Part shown: piece by piece, positions 40,507 through 49,014 of the stretch | How positions within the stretch are numbered: the stretch's first letter is position 1 | Layout of the letters: each line of letters starts with the position of its first letter | NCBI RefSeq assembly: GCF_016834655.1 | Contig: NZ_JAENHP010000015.1 | Coordinates: 62,001 to 126,000 of the forward strand | Direction: 5' to 3' | Origin: Paractinoplanes ovalisporus | Lineage (GTDB): Bacteria; Actinomycetota; Actinomycetes; Mycobacteriales; Micromonosporaceae | Length of the DNA stretch: 64,000 bases | Position numbers and translations under genes: made by a program | The notes under the pieces: model-generated | Databases searched by the model: none | Seen by the model: the letters and a program-made list of their open reading frames with translations, nothing else | What the model was told of the DNA's origin: nothing

Positions 40507-41157
40507 ATGCTGCCACGACAGCTGGATCCGCGCCGTTGGGAAGAGCGCACGCCGCAGCCCTTGCCGACGCGCGGCTGGTGCCTCTCGGCGCGACAGGATC
40601 CCATCACAGGCCTGGTCGCTTTCCCGGACTTCAACGCCGCCCTGCCCGCGATGATCAACGACTGCTTCGGCGCGGGAGAGAGTCTGGGCCTGGCGATCGG
40701 CGATGTCGACGGCCTCAAGGAGTACGTCGAACGCTCCCGTGACGTCGACCCTCGCGCCTTCGGTCACATGGCCGGATGCGCGCTCATGAACGAACTCGGC
40801 TCGGTGGCCGCACAGTGGTTCGACGACACCCCGTACCCCGTCGGGTGCGTGGCCACTTTCGGCGGCGATGAAGTGATCGTGGCGGTCCGGTTGGACCGCC
40901 GGGAGCAGTCCCGGTTCCCCGAGCGACTGGCTTCCCTGCGCGACGACATGATCGCCCGGCTTCCCCGCACGGTCTCCTTCGGCTATGGCGTCTTCCCGCA
41001 CGACACTGTCCTGGCCGCGCGGGAGGACGCCCGGGAGACGGCAGATCTGATGCTCGGTTCCGTCGATCAGGCGTTGTTCCGGGAGAAGGCCTCTGTGCGC
41101 GCGGCCGGGCAGACGGTTCGAGGCTTCCTCATCACCTTCCCGGTCCCGCAGAGATGA
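40507..41157 (+). CDS. GGDEF-like nucleotidyl-cyclase-fold protein
   Basis: 216 residues. Signature: DPITGLVAFPDFNAAL at 31-46, metal motif GDVDGLKEYV (Asp66/Asp68) and the loop CVATFGGDEVIVAV with GGDEV at 119-123, where Phe is replaced by Val. There is no sensory, PAS or membrane domain. The fold is shared by diguanylate cyclases and GTP cyclohydrolase III. Inside a biosynthetic operon it may be a dedicated nucleotide-modifying enzyme, not a c-di-GMP signal maker; this is inference. It is six bases after the HAD gene. Confidence 0.8.
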   Translation: MLPRQLDPRRWEERTPQPLPTRGWCLSARQDPITGLVAFPDFNAALPAMINDCFGAGESLGLAIGDVDGLKEYVERSRDVDPRAFGHMAGCALMNELGSVAAQWFDDTPYPVGCVATFGGDEVIVAVRLDRREQSRFPERLASLRDDMIARLPRTVSFGYGVFPHDTVLAAREDARETADLMLGSVDQALFREKASVRAAGQTVRGFLITFPVPQR

Positions 41158-41164
41158 GGTTCCG

Positions 41165-41638
41165 ATGACTCCCTCCTATCCCGTGCTGCCCAGCGATCCG
41201 GGACAGGCGATCACCACCGAGGGCCGAGTCGCCGACGTCCGCGGGCGGGCCGTGCTCCTGCTCCCGTTCACTGCGCCGGTGGGTCGCTCCCGGGGCGTCC
41301 GCTACCGGACGGAGCTGGACGGAGGACCGCCGCAGACACGGGTGGTGATCAGCTCGGACGGCCGGGCGATCCTGCTCGACCGTGCGGTCGCCTCGGTCGC
41401 GTCGGGCACGGTCCTGTCCGTACGGCTGAAGCCACTCGCGGCTCGTGGTGACCTGCACCTGCCGCGAGACCTGGTCGAGGAGGCCCACGACGCTGCGCTC
41501 GACCTCACCGGGGTGCCGGACCACGAACTCGCACTCATCATCACGATGCTCCGAGAGGCCTCCACGCCGCAGATCCGGCAGGCGCGCAAACAGCATGTGC
41601 TCGCCTCACTGCAACCGGTGTCCGGAGAGCAGACGTGA
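41165..41638 (+). CDS. small protein, possibly DUF1905/YdeI (OmdA)-like
   Basis: 157 residues with GAGGT just upstream. The N-terminal half is a small beta barrel (VADVRGRAVLLLPFTAPVG, RVVISSDGRAILLDRAVA). The C-terminal half (DLVEEAHDAALDLTG, then LREASTPQIRQARKQHVLAS) weakly resembles the OmdA/YdeI segment of DUF1905-type proteins. The role is unknown. Its stop overlaps the start of the phosphoketolase-like gene (GTGA), so the two products are coupled. Confidence 0.6.
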   Translation: MTPSYPVLPSDPGQAITTEGRVADVRGRAVLLLPFTAPVGRSRGVRYRTELDGGPPQTRVVISSDGRAILLDRAVASVASGTVLSVRLKPLAARGDLHLPRDLVEEAHDAALDLTGVPDHELALIITMLREASTPQIRQARKQHVLASLQPVSGEQT

Positions 41639-43836
41639 CCGCCGGGACGATCGACCACCGTACGGCAGAGGTCAGATCGGCCTGGCTCGCCGACCTGACC
41701 ACTGCCGACCCGGTCGATCTGCGAGCGCTCAAGAACGCGCTCGACTACCTCTGCGCGGCCCAGCTGTACCTGGACGACAACGTGCTGCTGGAGCGGCCGT
41801 TGAACACATCGGACGTCCGGGTGGATCCGGCCGGGCACTGGGGCGTGTGCCCTCCGGTCAACGCTGTCATCGCCGCCCTCGCTCCGCTGCGCTCTCGTCT
41901 CGCCGGTGACGAGGTGATGATCGTCCATGGTGCCGGGCATGCCGGCCCGAGCGCGCTCGCGATGTCCTACCTCAGCGGAGAGCTGGGTCGCCGCTATCCC
42001 CGGTTCGCCTGGTCCCGGGAGGCGCTCGAGCGGCTCGTCCGGCAGTTCCCGCGCGGGCGGCACGGCCTGGGCACCGAGATCGGACCGCAACTGCCGCACC
42101 AGCTCTACATGGGTGGGCAGCTGGGCGGCTCGCTGGCCTTCGCCTGCGGGGCGGTTCTCGACGCGCCGGGCCGGCTCGCCGTCCCCCTGATCGGCGACGG
42201 CGAATGCGAAACCGGCGCGCTGGCAAGTGCGTGGCTGGGCGCCAACGCGATGCGCGTCGACGGCTCGTCCCGGCACGGCTTCGTTCTGCCCGTGGTCCTG
42301 GCCAACGGCCTGCGAATGGGTGATCGATCGCTGTTGGGAAGGATGAGCGCGGATCAGTTGCGGGCGTACTTCGGCGGGCTCGGCTGGACCGCGCATCTGG
42401 TGGACGGCACCGACGTCGGCGTCCTACGTGACACCTTCGCCGACGCCCTCGCCGCAACCGACGACCTCGCCGGCGACCGCAGACATGTCGTTGTGGTCAC
42501 GATGCCCAAGGGGTTGGGCGTCCCGGACCGCGTCGAGGGCCGCCAGATCCTGGGCACGCCCCGGGTGCACAAGGCGCCGTTGAAGCGACCACGGGACAAC
42601 GCCTCGGAGTTCGCAGCGCTCTGCGGCTGGCTCAGTTCCTATCAACCGGCGGCCCTGATCGACGCCGACGGCGCTCCGGCGCCTTCGATCCAGCGGGCGT
42701 TGCGGCCGGCCCAGCCGGCTCCGGCCCAGCCGGCTCCGGCCCCGGATGTCGTGCCGGTCGCCGATCCCGAGCCGGCCGGACCAGACGACGAGCGCGACGG
42801 CACCTTCGCGGCTGCGGTCCTGCGGTCTCTCGGGCGCCGGCAGCGGCCGTGGCGTGTCTTCTCGCCCGACGAACTGATCTCCAACACCCTGGACCCTCAA
42901 CATCCGGTGCTGGCGGGCCACAGCGTGGAGGTGCTCAACGAGGAGCTGTGCCACCTGTGGTTGCAGGGCTATCTCGAAACGGGTCGGTCAGGTCTGTTCA
43001 TCTCGTACGAGGCCTTCGCCGTACTCAACTCGTCCCTGGTCCGGCAGTACGCCAAATATCGCCGGCTGGCCGCCGGCGGCCGCCCCAATACGACCGGGAG
43101 CTGCAACTATCTGCTGACCAGCCTCGGCTGGAACAACACCTACACCCACCAGGACCAGACGTTCCTGACGGCGCTGCTGGACGCCGGCTTTCCCGGGACG
43201 AGCATCTATCTTCCGGCCGACGACCTTCGCCTGGAAGCGACACTGGATCGCGTCATGGAGGACGCCGGGGGCCTGAACGTCGTCGTCGCCGGCAAGTACT
43301 TCGAGCCTGGCGTCCGGCTGCCGACCGGCACGATCGCGCAAGAGCTCGACATGGGCTACTCGATCCTCACCGACGACGACCCGGACGCCGACCCCGACGT
43401 CGTGCTGATCGGCATCGGCGACGTGACGCACCCGCAACTCAGCGGCGCGGCGGCTCTGTTGCGCGCGGACGATCCGTACCGGACAGTGCGCCAAGTCGTC
43501 ATCCACGATCTGGCGGCGTTCGGCGTGCCCGGGGCGCGTCGGCGGTTCTCCCCGGCCGACGAACGGATGATCTTCGGGCAGAGATCCGCGGTAATCATCG
43601 CGTCGACCACTACCGCGATGCCCGTGCGTGCCCTGTTGTTCGACCGGGCCGGCCTGTCCGGCCGGTGCCACGTACGCGGGTACCTCGATCCGGGCCGCCA
43701 CATCTCCGGCCGGGCGTTGCTCGAGCACTGCGGCCTGGACGCGCCGTCCCTGGCCGCGGCCGCCGAACGACTCGTGCGCCGCCGCGACCCCTCATTGCAG
43801 GACCATCTGCCGACTACGCGGACAGGAGAATCGTGA
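41635..43836 (+). CDS. phosphoketolase-like ThDP enzyme
   Basis: 733 residues, shorter than the roughly 800 of XFP phosphoketolases. XFP landmarks: GHWGVCPPVNAVIAAL, IVHGAGHAGPSAL (GHGGP motif altered), LIGDGECETGALASAW (ThDP/Mg loop), GLFISYEAFAVLNSSL, SCNYLLTSLGWNN, YTHQDQTFLTALL and the XFP_C end RCHVRGYLDPGRH. A Pro/Ala-rich linker sits at about 355-390. XFP enzymes split xylulose 5-P or fructose 6-P into acetyl-P and an aldose phosphate; here a specialised substrate is likely. GTG start overlaps the upstream stop. Confidence 0.88.
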   Translation: MTAGTIDHRTAEVRSAWLADLTTADPVDLRALKNALDYLCAAQLYLDDNVLLERPLNTSDVRVDPAGHWGVCPPVNAVIAALAPLRSRLAGDEVMIVHGAGHAGPSALAMSYLSGELGRRYPRFAWSREALERLVRQFPRGRHGLGTEIGPQLPHQLYMGGQLGGSLAFACGAVLDAPGRLAVPLIGDGECETGALASAWLGANAMRVDGSSRHGFVLPVVLANGLRMGDRSLLGRMSADQLRAYFGGLGWTAHLVDGTDVGVLRDTFADALAATDDLAGDRRHVVVVTMPKGLGVPDRVEGRQILGTPRVHKAPLKRPRDNASEFAALCGWLSSYQPAALIDADGAPAPSIQRALRPAQPAPAQPAPAPDVVPVADPEPAGPDDERDGTFAAAVLRSLGRRQRPWRVFSPDELISNTLDPQHPVLAGHSVEVLNEELCHLWLQGYLETGRSGLFISYEAFAVLNSSLVRQYAKYRRLAAGGRPNTTGSCNYLLTSLGWNNTYTHQDQTFLTALLDAGFPGTSIYLPADDLRLEATLDRVMEDAGGLNVVVAGKYFEPGVRLPTGTIAQELDMGYSILTDDDPDADPDVVLIGIGDVTHPQLSGAAALLRADDPYRTVRQVVIHDLAAFGVPGARRRFSPADERMIFGQRSAVIIASTTTAMPVRALLFDRAGLSGRCHVRGYLDPGRHISGRALLEHCGLDAPSLAAAAERLVRRRDPSLQDHLPTTRTGES

Positions 43837-44831
43837 ACCCGGAATTTGTTGCGCTGCGGCCGCAGGACACCGAGGACGGCGACCGCGTCGTCATCGAGTG
43901 GGTGATGTCGAGCATCTGCAACTACAAGTGCTCCTACTGCCCGGACATCCTCCACGACGGCCGCATCCGCTGGCCGGAGTATGACGACATGGTCGACTTC
44001 GCCCGGCGGGCGACCAGCCACTACACCGCCCTCGGCAAGGACGTGACGTTCCTGTACTCGGGCGGGGAACCGTCACGCTACCGCCGCTTCGTCGAACTGG
44101 CTGCGGCCACCCGTGCGATGGGCGCCTCGGTGGCCATTCTCTCCAACGGCAGCCGGCCCGAGGCGTGGTGGGCCGAAGCGCTGCCCCATCTCGACGAGGC
44201 CCTCCTGTCGTTCCATCTGGAGCAGGCCGACAAACAGCACTTCTCCGACCGCGTCGCCCAGCTCTCCGCGGTCATCCCCACCCAGGTGAACGTGGTCATG
44301 ATTCCGGATCGCTTCGCGGAGTGCCTGGCCATGAGCGACGATCTGCGGGAACGGCATCCGGCCGCCACGGTGCACTACAAGCCGATGATGGAGCACTGGC
44401 GGCGGATGAGTGGCGGCTACGACGAACACGCCACCGACGTGCTCTGGCGCGCCAACATGGGCGGAGAGCGCCCCGTACGGTTCCCCCGCGGCACCACGCT
44501 CAAGGGCGACATGCTGCGGCTTTCCGCCGGCGGCGACGCCACCCCGGTCACGCCGATCGAGCTGATTCTCGGCGAGGACAACCATTGGCAGGGCTGGGAG
44601 TGCGCCATCGGTGAGGAGACCTTGTTCGTCGAGTTCGACCAGGTGCTACGGAGCGTGTGCGGCGTCGGCGAGCCGCTCGGCTCCATTCGTGACCGGAACC
44701 TCGCATTCCCCGTCGGCCCGGTCACCTGCACGCGAGGCAGCTGCACCTGCATCGCGGGCATCAAGGCGAGCAAGAGCAGCCCAGACACTCACCGCGTGCC
44801 GCTCCCCGCGCCGACCGTGCGGGGGGCCTAG
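43833..44831 (+). CDS. radical SAM protein with C-terminal Cys cluster
   Basis: 332 residues, GTG 43833 overlapping the phosphoketolase stop (GTGA). N-terminal CX3CX2C (CNYKCSYCPDIL, Cys 29, 33 and 36), then LYSGGEPSRYRRFVELA (GGE motif) and VNVVMIPDRFAECL. Near the end are several Cys (WECAIGEE, SVCGVGEP, CTRGSCTC) that could bind an auxiliary Fe-S cluster as in SPASM/twitch proteins. Last gene of the operon; probably a C-C, C-S or epimerising step on the product. Confidence 0.9.
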   Translation: MNPEFVALRPQDTEDGDRVVIEWVMSSICNYKCSYCPDILHDGRIRWPEYDDMVDFARRATSHYTALGKDVTFLYSGGEPSRYRRFVELAAATRAMGASVAILSNGSRPEAWWAEALPHLDEALLSFHLEQADKQHFSDRVAQLSAVIPTQVNVVMIPDRFAECLAMSDDLRERHPAATVHYKPMMEHWRRMSGGYDEHATDVLWRANMGGERPVRFPRGTTLKGDMLRLSAGGDATPVTPIELILGEDNHWQGWECAIGEETLFVEFDQVLRSVCGVGEPLGSIRDRNLAFPVGPVTCTRGSCTCIAGIKASKSSPDTHRVPLPAPTVRGA

Positions 44832-44835
44832 CGCC

Positions 44836-45837
44836 TCAGCGCCGACCCGCCCGGCTGATCTGGTCGGGGGTGCTGCCGGTCCACGCGTGGAACGCCCGGT
44901 AGAACGAGTTGGTGTCGTCATAGCCGAGCAGGTACGAGATCTCCCCCGCGCTCATCCGCGACGTCGACAGGTAGTGCCGGGCCAGCTCTTCCCGGGTGCC
45001 GCGCAGCACCTCCTGGAAACTGGTCGCCTCGAGGCGCAGACGGCGCTGCAGGGTGCGGCCACTGAGGGCCAGTTCGCGAGCGACCGCGTCCACGGTGGCC
45101 GAGCCGGCCGGCAACAGGCGTACCAGCACCTGGCGTACGAGTTCGGCGGTCGACGGCTCGGCCTCGAACTCGGTCAGGCGCCGCCGCAGAGCGGGCTCGA
45201 AGTACTCCCACATGCGGTCGTTCGAGGTCAGGAAAGGGCGTTCGGAGTCCGTACGGGAGAAGGTGACGACAGGAATCGTGGAGTGCTCGATCGGCGTGCC
45301 CAGATAGTCGCGGTAAGCGGACGCGGGGACGGCGCCCGGGTCGATCGGGGCGGCGAACCGAAGCGGCCGGATCTCGTCGCGCGTCGCCATCCGGGACAGC
45401 GCCACCCAGAAGATCAACTCCATCAGCAGCAGTACGGGCGGAGCCTGCCCGGCGTCGGGCCAGTGCATCTCGATCCGCAGGTCGCCGCCGTTGCCGTCCA
45501 CGACCAGCCGCAGCGGCCCGATGAGCTTCTTGTAGGTGGCCAGGCGGGCGGCGGCCACGCTCAGACTCGGGCTGCAGAACGCCGCGAACAGCGGTGGGTC
45601 GAAGATCTCGGCCCGCATCGCCTGACCGATCCGGATCGGCAGCAGCGGATCGCCGGCCTGCTCCTCGAGGGCCCGCCAGAACGCGTAGAACTCGGCCGTG
45701 CTCAGCTCGGCCGTCTCGTGCGCGTAGACCGCCATCGGCAGCCCGGCCCGGCGCAGCACGTCGGGCAGGCTGATCCCGAGGTCGGCCAGCAGCGCCCGCC
45801 CCGAAGGGCCGACGGTGAAACGGTCCGGGCTCATCAC
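44836..45837 (-). CDS. AraC-family regulator (arabinose-binding-like N-domain)
   Basis: 333 residues. The N-terminal 200 residues resemble the AraC/OruR-type sensing domain (LADLGISLPDVLRRAGLPMA, LSTAEFYAFWRALEEQ). The C-terminal pair of HTH motifs follows (RELALSGRTLQRRLRLEATS, GYDDTNSFYRAFHAWTG). It lies four bases after a short-chain dehydrogenase gene in the same direction, and it is convergent with the biosynthetic operon. Probably regulates the dehydrogenase unit. Confidence 0.9.
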   Translation of the reverse strand: MMSPDRFTVGPSGRALLADLGISLPDVLRRAGLPMAVYAHETAELSTAEFYAFWRALEEQAGDPLLPIRIGQAMRAEIFDPPLFAAFCSPSLSVAAARLATYKKLIGPLRLVVDGNGGDLRIEMHWPDAGQAPPVLLLMELIFWVALSRMATRDEIRPLRFAAPIDPGAVPASAYRDYLGTPIEHSTIPVVTFSRTDSERPFLTSNDRMWEYFEPALRRRLTEFEAEPSTAELVRQVLVRLLPAGSATVDAVARELALSGRTLQRRLRLEATSFQEVLRGTREELARHYLSTSRMSAGEISYLLGYDDTNSFYRAFHAWTGSTPDQISRAGRR

Positions 45838-45841
45838 ACGC

Positions 45842-46651
45842 CTACAACCGGGACATGACCGAACGGTCGTACACCCGGTCGCCGAGCCATCTGCGCATCA
45901 ATATCAGCATCCTCGCGTACTTGCCGGCGACATAGCGGGTCCGCGGGCGCCGCGCCCCGATCGCCTCAGCGATCACGTCGGCGATCACCGACGGCGGCGT
46001 GGCGCCGTTCGCGTACTGCTGCCGCGTCCCCTCGACGACCCGTTTCGCCATGGTCGCATAGGGACCGGCCCCGGACCGTTGCAGAACCGGCCCCGCGGCC
46101 ACGTCGGCAAACCCGGTGTCGATCAGCCCGGGTTCGATGATGACGACGTCGATCCCGAACGGCGCCAGCTCCAGCCGCAGGCAGTCGGACCAGCCCTCCA
46201 GGGCGTGCTTGGTGGCGTGGTACCAGGCCCCGAGCGGCGTGTAGATCCGCCCGCCCATCGACGACATGTTCACGATCCGGCCCGACCGGCGTTCCCGCAT
46301 GCCCGGCAGCACCAGCTGGGCGAGCCGGGCCAGGGCGAACAGGTTGACCTCGAACTGGTAGCGCGCCTCATCCAGGGTGACGTCCTCGACCGCCCCGAAC
46401 AGGCCGAACCCGGCGTTGTTGACCAGCACGTCGACGCCGCCCCGCTCGGCGGTGATCCGCTTGACCAACTGCACGACGTCGGGCTCGCTGGTGACGTCCA
46501 CGGCCACCACCACCGCGCCGAGCTCAGCGAGATCCCGCATGCTCTCCTCCCGGCGCGCCACCGCATAGACGACGTGACCGTCGGCCAGCAGCCTGCGGGC
46601 CGCGGCCTTGCCCATCCCGGACGAAGCTCCGGTCACCAGAACGGTCTTCAC
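45842..46651 (-). CDS. short-chain dehydrogenase/reductase
   Basis: 269 residues: NAD(P)-binding VLVTGASSGMGKAAARRL, NNAGFG, the Ser in IVNMSSMGG and the YxxxK motif YHATKHALEG. Downstream C-terminal helices (LMRRWLGDRVYDRSV) are typical of classical SDRs. It likely reduces or oxidises an alcohol/ketone in the cytoplasm. Probably co-transcribed with the AraC regulator. Confidence 0.92.
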   Translation of the reverse strand: MKTVLVTGASSGMGKAAARRLLADGHVVYAVARREESMRDLAELGAVVVAVDVTSEPDVVQLVKRITAERGGVDVLVNNAGFGLFGAVEDVTLDEARYQFEVNLFALARLAQLVLPGMRERRSGRIVNMSSMGGRIYTPLGAWYHATKHALEGWSDCLRLELAPFGIDVVIIEPGLIDTGFADVAAGPVLQRSGAGPYATMAKRVVEGTRQQYANGATPPSVIADVIAEAIGARRPRTRYVAGKYARMLILMRRWLGDRVYDRSVMSRL

Positions 46652-46765
46652 AACTGGCCTCCCCAGCGCGGCGGCCCCACCGGCCCCCTGCCTTTGACGC
46701 TAGGAAGAGGTCGGCCGCCGTTCACTAGCCGAACGCGCCACCCCACTTGCCGTTCACGCCAGCCC

Positions 46766-47344
46766 TCACAGCGCCCCGGCCCGGATCACGCCGATGCCGC
46801 GCCGGGTCAGCACCTCGGCCGTGTAGTCGCGGGCCCGCCACGAGGCGACCCGGCCGCCGGCCATCTTCTCGATGTCGTCGTGGTAGAGCTGCTGGGACCG
46901 CAGAGCCGGGAACCCGCCGGGCCGGGACGGCGGATCGAACCAGATCTCGGCGAAGCTCTCGGGCAGGCTGCCGCCGTGCGCGCCCTCGCAGTAGTACTCC
47001 ACCCACCGGGCCAGCGACCGCAGCTCGGCGTGGCTGTGCCCGCGGCGCTTGAGGGCCCACTGCAGCACGATGAACGCGATCTCGTCGAACCGGTTGGTGA
47101 CCGAGGCCGCGTAGTGATTTCCCAGATCGCCGAGGATGATCACCGGCAGCCCGGCCCCGGGGCCGAACACGCGCAGGTGATAGGCGGCCTTGCCGAAACT
47201 GTCGGGCGACCTCCGCATGAGAGCCGCCTCGTCGACGACCAGAACCGCCTCCGCGATCATGGTCGGTCCGTTGGATCTGCGCCGCCCGAACACGGCATCG
47301 CCCCCGTCCACCGTAGACAACCACCGTACGAGCCCTGGTTCCAC
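46766..47344 (-). CDS. hypothetical protein
   Basis: 192 residues from GTG 47344, with GGAGG seven bases upstream; an internal ATG at 47260 is the alternative. Contains VIILGDLGNHYAASVTNRFDE, YCEGAHGGSLPESFAEIWFD and LTRRGIGVIRAGAL. Soluble, one Cys. I do not recognise a family. Divergent from the metzincin-like gene. Confidence 0.7.
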   Translation of the reverse strand: MEPGLVRWLSTVDGGDAVFGRRRSNGPTMIAEAVLVVDEAALMRRSPDSFGKAAYHLRVFGPGAGLPVIILGDLGNHYAASVTNRFDEIAFIVLQWALKRRGHSHAELRSLARWVEYYCEGAHGGSLPESFAEIWFDPPSRPGGFPALRSQQLYHDDIEKMAGGRVASWRARDYTAEVLTRRGIGVIRAGAL

Positions 47345-47452
47345 GCATCAACCTCCGCCGATATAGCAGGTCAGACAGTCTTTGATCTGTCATTGACTCG
47401 GCCTGCGGGCGGGACGACGGTTTGAGCATTCGACCTGGGATAGGTGACTGCT

Positions 47453-48475
47453 ATGTCCGACGTAGCCGAACAAGAACCGCTCGAGTGCCTGCCCGATGGG
47501 CTGGTGGCTGCGCTCGAGGTCCGCGACCGCTGGCGGCAACAGGTCGCCGCGCAGTCGACCGGGCTGGAATTCATCGTCTCCGACCTGGCCCGGTGGCCGG
47601 TCGGCTCCCGGGTGCGCGTCGCGTTCCTCGACGGCGACAAAGCTCTGCACGCCAAGATCGTGGAAGCGACCGCCCAACTGACCGACAACGCCAACCTGGT
47701 GCTCGACTTCGGGCTCGACGCGACCACCGGTGAGTTCCGCCGGTGGACCACCAACGACACGACGTACGCGGCCGAGATCCGCGTCAGCTTCGACCAGCCG
47801 GGCTTCTGGTCCATGGTCGGCACCGACAGCAACGACCCCACGCTGGGGTCGCCGCTCGACCTGTCCGGCGGACGCCCCAACCAGCGCAGCCTCAACCTCG
47901 GCAAGTTCAAGGAGGTGCTGCCGGCCCGGTGGCAGGGCGTGGTGCGGCACGAGTTCCTGCATGCGATCGCGTTCACGCACGAGCACCAGAACATGCGCGG
48001 CCCGTGCGAGGACGAGTTCCGCTGGGAGGACGACGCGGGCTACGTTCCGACCACCGACGCACGGGGCGTGTTCGTGCCCGACGCGGCGGGGCGCCGGCCC
48101 GGCATCTACACCTATCTGGCCGGCCCGCCCAACGAGTGGCCGCGCCCCAAGGTCGACCACAACCTGCGTACGTCGGAGGACCCGACCCTCGTCGCGGGCC
48201 CGTTCGACAACAAGTCGATCATGCTGTACCAGTTCGCGGCGTTCTTCTACAAGTCGAACCCGAGCTCGTGCGCCCCGAAGGGCGACGGCATCAACCTCTC
48301 CGAGGAGGACGTCCGCGGTCTGCGGCTGCTCTACCCCGAGGTCGCGGACGAGCTGTCGGCGCGCGCCAACGAGGCCCTCAAGGAGCTGATGGACCTCGGC
48401 AGTGGCACCGACGCCCTCGGCGGCGGCAACTCGGCCTACTACGACCGGGCTACTGAACTGCTGCGGGCCTTCTGA
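47453..48475 (+). CDS. metzincin-type zinc metallopeptidase
   Basis: 340 residues without a signal peptide. The zinc motif HEFLHAIAFTH (His166, His170, His176; HExxHxxxxxH) and a Met-turn (NKSIMLYQF) define an astacin/matrix-metalloprotease-like metzincin (M12/M10 class). Before it lies a beta-rich region (YAAEIRVSFDQPGFWSM). It has DUF-type company of unknown role, so substrate is unknown. ATG 47453 is preferred over GTG 47444. A 12-bp hairpin terminator follows. Confidence 0.85.
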   Translation: MSDVAEQEPLECLPDGLVAALEVRDRWRQQVAAQSTGLEFIVSDLARWPVGSRVRVAFLDGDKALHAKIVEATAQLTDNANLVLDFGLDATTGEFRRWTTNDTTYAAEIRVSFDQPGFWSMVGTDSNDPTLGSPLDLSGGRPNQRSLNLGKFKEVLPARWQGVVRHEFLHAIAFTHEHQNMRGPCEDEFRWEDDAGYVPTTDARGVFVPDAAGRRPGIYTYLAGPPNEWPRPKVDHNLRTSEDPTLVAGPFDNKSIMLYQFAAFFYKSNPSSCAPKGDGINLSEEDVRGLRLLYPEVADELSARANEALKELMDLGSGTDALGGGNSAYYDRATELLRAF

Positions 48476-48489
48476 TCCCGGCACCCGAT

Positions 48490-48527
48490 CCGGGCGGGCC
48501 GCGGCGTACAAGCGCCGGCCCGCCCGG
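48490..48527. terminator. bidirectional 12-bp hairpin terminator
   Basis: CCGGGCGGGCCG (48490-48501) pairs perfectly with CGGCCCGCCCGG (48516-48527). It lies between the stop codons of two convergent genes. Confidence 0.75.
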
Positions 48528-48529
48528 CT

Positions 48530-48988
48530 TCACATCAGATCGCGCGGCATGTAGCCGAGGATCAGCCAGTCGAGCGCGTCCGGCATGCGGCCGAAGGTGG
48601 CCAGCCCGTCGATCACGGTGTAGATCTCGCCCCGCTCGTCGATGCCGAGGTTCGTCCACGAGCAGGTTCCGCCGGCCAGCTCGCCGATCGGGGCGAGGTC
48701 GTGGCCGATGTCCTGCCCCCACTCGATGAATCGGTCGGCTTCGCCGTCGCACAGCGTCGGCACCAACGCGATCGCCTCCCGGGCGCGGGAGATGCCGGAG
48801 CCACCGTACGGGATGGAGAGGCCCCCGAACTCAGCCAGGAACTCGACGGCGGCCGCGTGCAGGGGCGGGTAGCCGTCGGCCGCGAGCTCCGCACTCCACC
48901 GCGACGTGTCGACCCGGCGACCGGAATACCACCCGGCCCCACCCAGGATGCGGCGTGTCTGCGGCAGAAGCCGGTCCGAACTCTCCAC
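48530..48988 (-). CDS. SUKH-3-type immunity-like protein
   Basis: 152 residues from GTG 48988. The opening (LGGAGWYSGRRVDTSRWSAE, then HAAAVEFLAEFGGL) and the ending (DERGEIYTVIDGLATFG) match the SUKH-3 family. SUKH proteins usually neutralise polymorphic toxins of the same or rival cells. No toxin gene is adjacent. TACAGT at 48996-49001, seven bases before the start, fits the leaderless promoters here. Confidence 0.8.
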   Translation of the reverse strand: MESSDRLLPQTRRILGGAGWYSGRRVDTSRWSAELAADGYPPLHAAAVEFLAEFGGLSIPYGGSGISRAREAIALVPTLCDGEADRFIEWGQDIGHDLAPIGELAGGTCSWTNLGIDERGEIYTVIDGLATFGRMPDALDWLILGYMPRDLM

Positions 48989-49014
48989 GGCAACGACTGT
49001 AGACGGGCCGGGCT

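Noticed and set aside
36768..44831. RiPP precursor peptide for the radical SAM enzymes
   Set aside because: I looked for a short ORF with a leader in the gaps (37527-37637 and others) and found none; genes are almost gap-free.
47370..47400. Operator from GACAG/CTGTC arms upstream of the hypothetical gene at 47344
   Set aside because: Five-base arms eight bases apart are too weak without further support.
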